Position numbers and translations under genes: made by a program. Under the pieces are notes generated by a model. That model saw only the letters and a program-made list of their open reading frames with translations, had not been told where the DNA came from and did not search any database. Shown here piece by piece: positions 7,369-11,418 of a DNA stretch of 11,418 bases. The stretch is from Pseudomonadota bacterium. GTDB taxonomy: Bacteria; Pseudomonadota; Gammaproteobacteria; Burkholderiales; Burkholderiaceae_C. The stretch covers positions 1 through 11,418 of the forward strand of contig JAUPTP010000030.1 of NCBI GenBank assembly GCA_030918015.1. The letters run 5' to 3'. Each line of letters opens with the position of its first letter. Within the stretch, counting starts at the first letter, position 1.

Positions 7369-8137
7369 GCCAGCCCTCGATGATCGCCGCGCTGGCCTGT
7401 GCGGCCACCTCGTCGATGAAGCGGATGAAATCGACAGAAGCGCTGTCGTCCGCCCGGTCGGAGATGATGCGCAGCACCGCGAACGGCAGCCCCAGATCAT
7501 GGCAGGCCTGGGCCAGGGCGGCGCCCTCCATCTCGACCGCCAGCGCCTCGGGCAGCGTCTCGCACAAGGCCTGACATTCGGCGGCGGCACTGACGAAGCG
7601 GTCGCCGCTGATGATCAGTCCCCGGTGCAGGGCCGGGCGCGTGACGCCCAGCGCCGCAGCAGCCGGCCCGTAAGGCTCGCGGCGAGCCAGCGCGGCCGTG
7701 CAGGCCTGCGCCAGCGCCTGCGTCAGGGCCGCATCGGCGGGAAAGCGCGAGCGCCCGGTCAGCGGCACCTCGAAGCGGGGAAACAGCGGCGAGGCGTCCA
7801 TGTCGTGCTGCAGCAGGTCGTCGGCCAGCACCAGGTCGCCGACCTTCACGTCAGCGCCCAGGCCGCCCGCCACGCCAGTGAAGACCAGCGCCCCGACCCC
7901 GAACCGCTCGGCCAGCAGCGTGGCCGTGATCGCCGCCGCGACCTTGCCGATGCCGCACAGCACCAGCACGACCGACCGGCCGCTCAGGGTGCCGACCCAG
8001 AAATCGCGGCCGGCGTGGGTCTGCCGCTCGAAGTCGGCCTGATGGCCACGCGCGAGCAGCGCGGCCAGTTCCTGGTGCATGGCGCTGACGATGGCCAGCG
8101 GACGGATCGGGGGCGAAGGCAAGGCGGAGCGGGTCAT
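7355..8137 (-). CDS. mtnN: 5'-methylthioadenosine / S-adenosylhomocysteine nucleosidase
   Basis: A 260-residue cytosolic enzyme that hydrolyses MTA and SAH to adenine plus the thiosugar, clearing by-products of polyamine synthesis, acyl-homoserine-lactone synthesis and methyl transfer. Key residues of the E. coli enzyme are found in context: E23 in SAMHQEL (E12 there), E204 in VEMEGAALA (E174) and D227 in ISDRADD (D197). The glycine-rich FTGVAGGLG (86-94) and GDRFVS (178-183) are also as expected. It is slightly longer than E. coli MtnN (232), with about 11 extra N-terminal residues. The start at 8137 was chosen because it just precedes the family start (PLAIVSAM). The frame stays open to 8470, but that part overlaps the neighbouring gene. 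No strong ribosome binding site is visible. It lies 35 bp behind the fadD-linked unknown gene and is probably in the same operon. Confidence 0.92.
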   Translation of the reverse strand: MTRSALPSPPIRPLAIVSAMHQELAALLARGHQADFERQTHAGRDFWVGTLSGRSVVLVLCGIGKVAAAITATLLAERFGVGALVFTGVAGGLGADVKVGDLVLADDLLQHDMDASPLFPRFEVPLTGRSRFPADAALTQALAQACTAALARREPYGPAAAALGVTRPALHRGLIISGDRFVSAAAECQALCETLPEALAVEMEGAALAQACHDLGLPFAVLRIISDRADDSASVDFIRFIDEVAAQASAAIIEGWLSAG

Positions 8138-8172
8138 GATCGCGCCAGCATACGCCGCTCCGCCGCCGCCGA

Positions 8173-8898
8173 TCAGCCCTCCGGCTCGCCCAGGCCCAGC
8201 GCACGCGCCACGGTGCGGGCGGCCGCCAGGCCGCGCAGCCGCTCCACCTCGAGCACGAAATCCTCGGCCACACGCTCCAGATCGTCGAGCCCCTGGGCCT
8301 TCTCGATGCGCAGCGTGTAGCGGTAGCCGCGCAACAGGCCCAGCGTCTGCCGCGTCAGCGCGTTCAGGCTGTCGTACAGGTCGGCATAGCCCAGGCACGA
8401 GCGCTGCGGTGAACAAGATGCCGCCGAAGCCCGCCCGGCCGCAGTCGGCCATATCGCCCCGGGCCGACATGGCGCGGCCACCGGGACGGGATCGACGCGG
8501 GCGGGCGCACGCCCCTGCGCAGGCCTCACGAACAAGGGCACGCCGGCCGGCAGGGGCGCCACCGTCTGCAGGTCGGCATGGAAGTCCGACGGAAAGGTGG
8601 TGTGGAAATCGCTCGCCAGCGGCGCCGGAGCGGTGTCGGCCGGCCCCGGTTCGGTCACCGGAACGATCAGGCCGGCCTGCTCCAGCACGCCCAGCTCGGC
8701 CCAGCCCGCGCCGCGCACCATGTTCACCCAGTGGCGCACCGGTCGCGACGGATCGAGGATGAGCAGCAGATTGCGTGCCGACCGCGGCAGCGGATAGAGG
8801 CGATCACGCAGGACCTGGCGGCCGCGGCTGGACTTGGCGTAGTACTCGGCCATGCTCGCTCCCTGGGTGCCGGCACTGAACGACATGGCGGCGCTCAT
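8173..8898 (-). CDS. Uncharacterised protein overlapping the acyl-CoA ligase gene
   Basis: I do not recognise this 241-residue protein. Residues 17-80 look folded and helix-rich, with a pattern (SRGRQVL, PRSARNLLLILDPSRPV, LEQAGLIVPV) reminiscent of a small winged-helix domain; this is a weak analogy. Residues 81-165 are Pro/Ala-rich and probably disordered, with SDFH twice. Residues 170-235 (YADLYDSLNALTRQTLG, then EVERLRGLAAA) are amphipathic helix. The ATG at 8898 overlaps the fadD stop (ATGA) and has GGGAG 8 nt upstream. An equally good alternative is the ATG at 8853 (226 residues, MAEYYAK) behind AGGGAG at 5 nt. Codons at about 8403-8477 are unlike the rest, with ATA, TGT, TCT, TCA and ACT crowded together, and another frame there has normal usage. 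Two compensating indels are therefore possible. No signal peptide. Confidence 0.7.
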   Translation of the reverse strand: MSAAMSFSAGTQGASMAEYYAKSSRGRQVLRDRLYPLPRSARNLLLILDPSRPVRHWVNMVRGAGWAELGVLEQAGLIVPVTEPGPADTAPAPLASDFHTTFPSDFHADLQTVAPLPAGVPLFVRPAQGRAPARVDPVPVAAPCRPGAIWPTAAGRASAASCSPQRSCLGYADLYDSLNALTRQTLGLLRGYRYTLRIEKAQGLDDLERVAEDFVLEVERLRGLAAARTVARALGLGEPEG

Positions 8899-10571
8899 GC
8901 CTTGCGCTCCCGGAGTTCGCGACGCAGGACCTTGCCGACCGGCGTCTTGGGCAGTTCTTCGCGGAATTCGATGCGTCTCGGGCGCTTGTAGCCAGTCATG
9001 TTCTGCTCGCAATAGGACCGCACGTCGGCCTCGGTCAGCGCCGGATCGCGCCGCACGATGACCACCTTGACCGCCTCGCCGGTGCGGCTGTCGGCCATGC
9101 CGACCGCGGCGCATTCGGCCACGCCGGGCATCTGGGTCAGCACGTCCTCGATCTCGTTCGGATAGACGTTGAAGCCCGACACCAGGATCATGTCCTTCTT
9201 GCGGTCGACGATGCGGAAGTAGCCGCGCTCGTCGACCATGCCGATGTCGCCGGTGCGGAAGAAGCCGTCGGCGGTCATGACCCGGGCGGTCTCGTCAGGG
9301 CGCTGCCAGTAGCCGGCCATGACCTGCGGGCCGCGCACCGCGATCTCGCCGGCCGTGCCCGGAGCCACCTCCTGGCCGTCGTCGTCGATCAGGCTCATCT
9401 CGGTGCTGGGCAGCGGCAGCCCGATCGTGCCGGTGAAGGTGGGGTTGTCGGTGGGATTGCAGCTGACCGTCGGCGAGGTCTCGGACAGGCCATAGCCCTC
9501 GCAGATCGCGCAGCCGGTGCGCTCCAGCCACAGCCGGGCCGTGCCCTGGTGCACCGCCATGCCGCCGCCCACCGAGATCAGCAGATGGCTCCAGTCGACC
9601 GAGCCGAAGGCCGGATGGTTCGCCAGCGCGTTGAACAGCGTGTTGACCGCCGGGAAGGTGTGAAAGCGCAGGCCCGAGAGCTCCTTGAGCAGCGCCGGCA
9701 GGTCACGCGGGTTGGGAATCAGCACGTTGCAGGCGCCCATCCGGGTGCCCAGCATCATGTTCGTGTTGAAGCCGAAGATGTGGTAGAGCGGCAGGGCGCA
9801 GACCTGCACCAGCTGCTCGCCCGGGGGCAGACGCCGGAGCGCCGGCTGGTACCAGGCCGCACACTGCAGCACGTTGGCAACCAGATTGCGGTGCAGCAGC
9901 ATCGCGCCCTTGGCCACGCCGGTGGTGCCGCCGGTGTACTGCAGCACGGCCAGATCGTCCGGAGCGACAGCCACCGGCTGGAATCCGCGCTCGTGCCCCT
10001 CGGCCAGCGCCTCCCGGAAACGGATCGCCTCCGGCAGCTCGAAGGCCGGCACCAGCTTCTTGACGCGGCGCACGACGAAATCGACGATCGCCCCCTTCGG
10101 GAATCCCACCATCTCGCCCAGCGAGGTCAGCAGGATCTTCTCGAGCGGCACCGCGGCACGCACCTGCTGCAGGGTGTGCGCGAAGTTCTCCAGGATCAGC
10201 AGCACCTTGGCGCCGCAGTCGCGCAGCTGGTGCTCGAGCTCGCGGGCGGTGTAGAGCGGGTTGATGTTGACCACCACCAGGCCGGCGCGCAGGATGCCGG
10301 CCACCGCGATCGGGTACTGGGGCAGGTTGGGCAGCATGATCGCCACCCGGTCGCCCTTCGTCAGCCCCTGCGACTGCAGCCAGGCCGCGAAGGCCCGCGA
10401 CTGCTCGTCGACACGGGCATAGCTCATCGCCTGACCCAGGTAACGATAGGCGTCTCGGTCCCGGAAGGTCGCGAAGCTCTCCTCGAGCAGCGCCACCAGC
10501 GAGGCATAGCGATCGGGCGCGATCTCGGCTGGCACCCCTTCGGGGTAGTGCCTCAACCAGACTTTTTGCAT
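8895..10571 (-). CDS. fadD: Long-chain fatty acid--CoA ligase (FadD-type, AMP-forming)
   Basis: A 558-residue member of the ANL adenylating superfamily, close in length to E. coli FadD (561). It activates fatty acids with ATP and CoA to acyl-CoA for beta-oxidation or lipid synthesis, at the inner face of the membrane. Motifs run in order: P-loop YTGGTTGVAKG (212-222), the FACS-type GYGLSETSP (359-367), RTGDIG (439-444), the hinge DRKKDMI (456-462) and the catalytic lysine K547 in PVGKVLR. The start at 10571 gives MQKVWLRHYPEGVPAEI, matching the FadD N-terminus, and has GGAG 8 nt upstream; earlier in-frame ATGs at 10637 and 10625 would add an unrelated leader. It lies 152 bp behind pntB and overlaps the next gene by 4 bp. 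Chain-length preference cannot be read, and the gene may be one of several fadD paralogues. Confidence 0.93.
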   Translation of the reverse strand: MQKVWLRHYPEGVPAEIAPDRYASLVALLEESFATFRDRDAYRYLGQAMSYARVDEQSRAFAAWLQSQGLTKGDRVAIMLPNLPQYPIAVAGILRAGLVVVNINPLYTARELEHQLRDCGAKVLLILENFAHTLQQVRAAVPLEKILLTSLGEMVGFPKGAIVDFVVRRVKKLVPAFELPEAIRFREALAEGHERGFQPVAVAPDDLAVLQYTGGTTGVAKGAMLLHRNLVANVLQCAAWYQPALRRLPPGEQLVQVCALPLYHIFGFNTNMMLGTRMGACNVLIPNPRDLPALLKELSGLRFHTFPAVNTLFNALANHPAFGSVDWSHLLISVGGGMAVHQGTARLWLERTGCAICEGYGLSETSPTVSCNPTDNPTFTGTIGLPLPSTEMSLIDDDGQEVAPGTAGEIAVRGPQVMAGYWQRPDETARVMTADGFFRTGDIGMVDERGYFRIVDRKKDMILVSGFNVYPNEIEDVLTQMPGVAECAAVGMADSRTGEAVKVVIVRRDPALTEADVRSYCEQNMTGYKRPRRIEFREELPKTPVGKVLRRELRERKA

Positions 10572-10723
10572 GCGGGCGTCTCCAATCCGAGGACCATTCT
10601 GGTGGAGGTGACCCCCGGCGGACATCAGGGGATTCATTCAGAAATATCAGGTCTGCCCGCCCGCTTCCGCCGGAATCGTGTTCAGGCCATGCAGAACGCC
10701 CGCCGCTTCTGCCGCGCCGCGCT
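10572..10723 (-). promoter_or_regulatory. Leader/promoter region of the fadD operon
   Basis: This spacer between pntB and fadD contains an AT-rich patch at 10631-10650. On the minus strand it carries TGATAT (complement of 10644-10649), a possible -10 box. I see no FadR- or PsrA-like palindrome and no clear terminator after pntB, so read-through from pntB is possible. The assignment rests on position and base composition. Confidence 0.3.
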
Positions 10724-11418
10724 CTATTCGATCGCCTTGACCATGTCCTCGACCACCTTCTTGGCGTCGCCGAAGACCATCATCGTCTTGTCCATGTAGA
10801 ACAGCTCGTTGTCCAGGCCGGCGTAGCCGGCGGCCATTGAGCGCTTGTTGACGATGACCGTCTTGGCCTTGTAGGCCTCCAGGATCGGCATGCCGTAGAT
10901 CGGGCTGCCCTTCTGCAGCGCGGCCGGGTTCACCACGTCGTTGGCGCCGAGGATGATGGCCACGTCGGCCTGGCCGAACTCGCCGTTGATGTCCTCCATC
11001 TCGAAGACCTGGTCGTAGGGCACCTCGGCCTCGGCCAGCAGCACGTTCATGTGGCCCGGCATGCGCCCGGCGACCGGGTGGATCGCGTACTTCACCGTGA
11101 TGCCCTTGTGGGTGAGCTTCTCGGCCAGCTCCTTCACCGCGTGCTGGGCGCGCGCCACCGCCAGACCGTAGCCGGGGACGATGACGACCGTCTCGGCGTT
11201 GCCCAGGATGAAGGCCGCGTCGTCGGCCGAGCCGCTCTTGACGCTGCGCTGCGCCTGTACGCCGCCGGTGGCCGCCGCCGCCTCGCCGCCGAAGCCGCCC
11301 AGGATCACGTTGAAGAACGAGCGGTTCATCGCCTTGCACATGATGTACGAGAGGATGGCGCCCGAGCTGCCCACCAGCGAGCCGGCGATGATCAGCATCG
11401 CGTTGTTCAGGCTGAAGC
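10724..11418 (-). CDS. pntB: NAD(P) transhydrogenase subunit beta, C-terminal part (runs off the right edge)
   Basis: The frame enters from the right edge (SLNNAM is readable at the end) and stops with TAG at 10724-10726. It begins with the last membrane helix, [22 protein letters not shown], almost identical in pattern to E. coli PntB. The NADP(H)-binding domain III follows, with [49 protein letters not shown] and [10 protein letters not shown], ending normally. PntB forms with PntA the inner-membrane proton-translocating transhydrogenase that drives NADPH formation from NADH. PntA and the rest of PntB should lie just beyond the window, upstream on this strand. About 230 of some 460 residues are visible. 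Confidence 0.97.
   Translation of the reverse strand, partial: FSLNNAMLIIAGSLVGSSGAILSYIMCKAMNRSFFNVILGGFGGEAAAATGGVQAQRSVKSGSADDAAFILGNAETVVIVPGYGLAVARAQHAVKELAEKLTHKGITVKYAIHPVAGRMPGHMNVLLAEAEVPYDQVFEMEDINGEFGQADVAIILGANDVVNPAALQKGSPIYGMPILEAYKAKTVIVNKRSMAAGYAGLDNELFYMDKTMMVFGDAKKVVEDMVKAIE

Noticed and set aside
8138..8470. Longer mtnN start reaching to 8470
   Set aside because: It would add 111 residues unlike any nucleosidase and overlap the unknown gene. The family N-terminus begins just after 8137. The coding-like part of this extension at about 8403-8477 is better explained as a frame anomaly in the neighbour.
10572..10723. FadR/PsrA-type operator before fadD
   Set aside because: I looked for the known palindromes and found only a loose repetition of CTGAT on the minus strand, which is too short to support a site.
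9549..10799. 416-residue plus-strand open frame opposite the acyl-CoA ligase
   Set aside because: It is Gln/His/Arg-rich and shows no motif, while the minus strand encodes a complete FadD-type protein.

Overview
The window looks like an ordinary chromosomal stretch of a very GC-rich betaproteobacterium, probably Burkholderiales of the Leptothrix/Sphaerotilus/Rubrivivax kind. This rests on the strong G/C third-position bias, the metX-metW pair, a proton-translocating transhydrogenase gene, a FadD-type ligase and the style of the proteins. It is inference from recognised families, not from a search. I see no mobile element, CRISPR array, tRNA or rRNA.

Layout, left to right. (1) 1-148: the tail of a CodA-like cytosine deaminase/amidohydrolase on +. 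(2) 249-893: a glutathione S-transferase on +. It converges, 7 bp apart, on a minus-strand NarX/LiaS-type histidine kinase (901-1707) whose phospho-acceptor His position is Gln. (3) 1708-2026: a divergent intergenic region with a clear SAM-II (SAM-alpha) riboswitch, an intrinsic terminator with seven Ts, and a small hairpin over the Shine-Dalgarno sequence. This leader precedes metX (2027-3160) and metW (3157-3741), which overlap by 4 bp. (4) 3742-3960: a spacer with an unusually AT-rich patch and two inverted repeats, followed by a DUF302 protein (3961-4467). (5) 4550-6049: an M20 zinc dipeptidase closed by a strong terminator. Twelve bases after that hairpin starts a lipoprotein serine hydrolase of the beta-lactamase fold (6100-7368), without a ribosome binding site. 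(6) From 7355 to the right edge all genes are on the minus strand. In transcription order they are pntB (partial), fadD-like acyl-CoA ligase, an uncharacterised protein overlapping fadD by 4 bp, and mtnN (MTA/SAH nucleosidase).

Functionally, metX-metW makes the activated homoserine for methionine synthesis and appears to be switched off by SAM through the riboswitch. MtnN recycles the by-products of SAM use. PntB supplies NADPH and FadD activates fatty acids. The rest are single-purpose housekeeping or poorly characterised genes.

I do not see a multi-gene novel system. The items most worth a second look are the riboswitch leader of metX, the orphan kinase with a lost catalytic His, and the uncharacterised fadD-linked protein. 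That protein holds a stretch of about 25 codons that looks out of frame.
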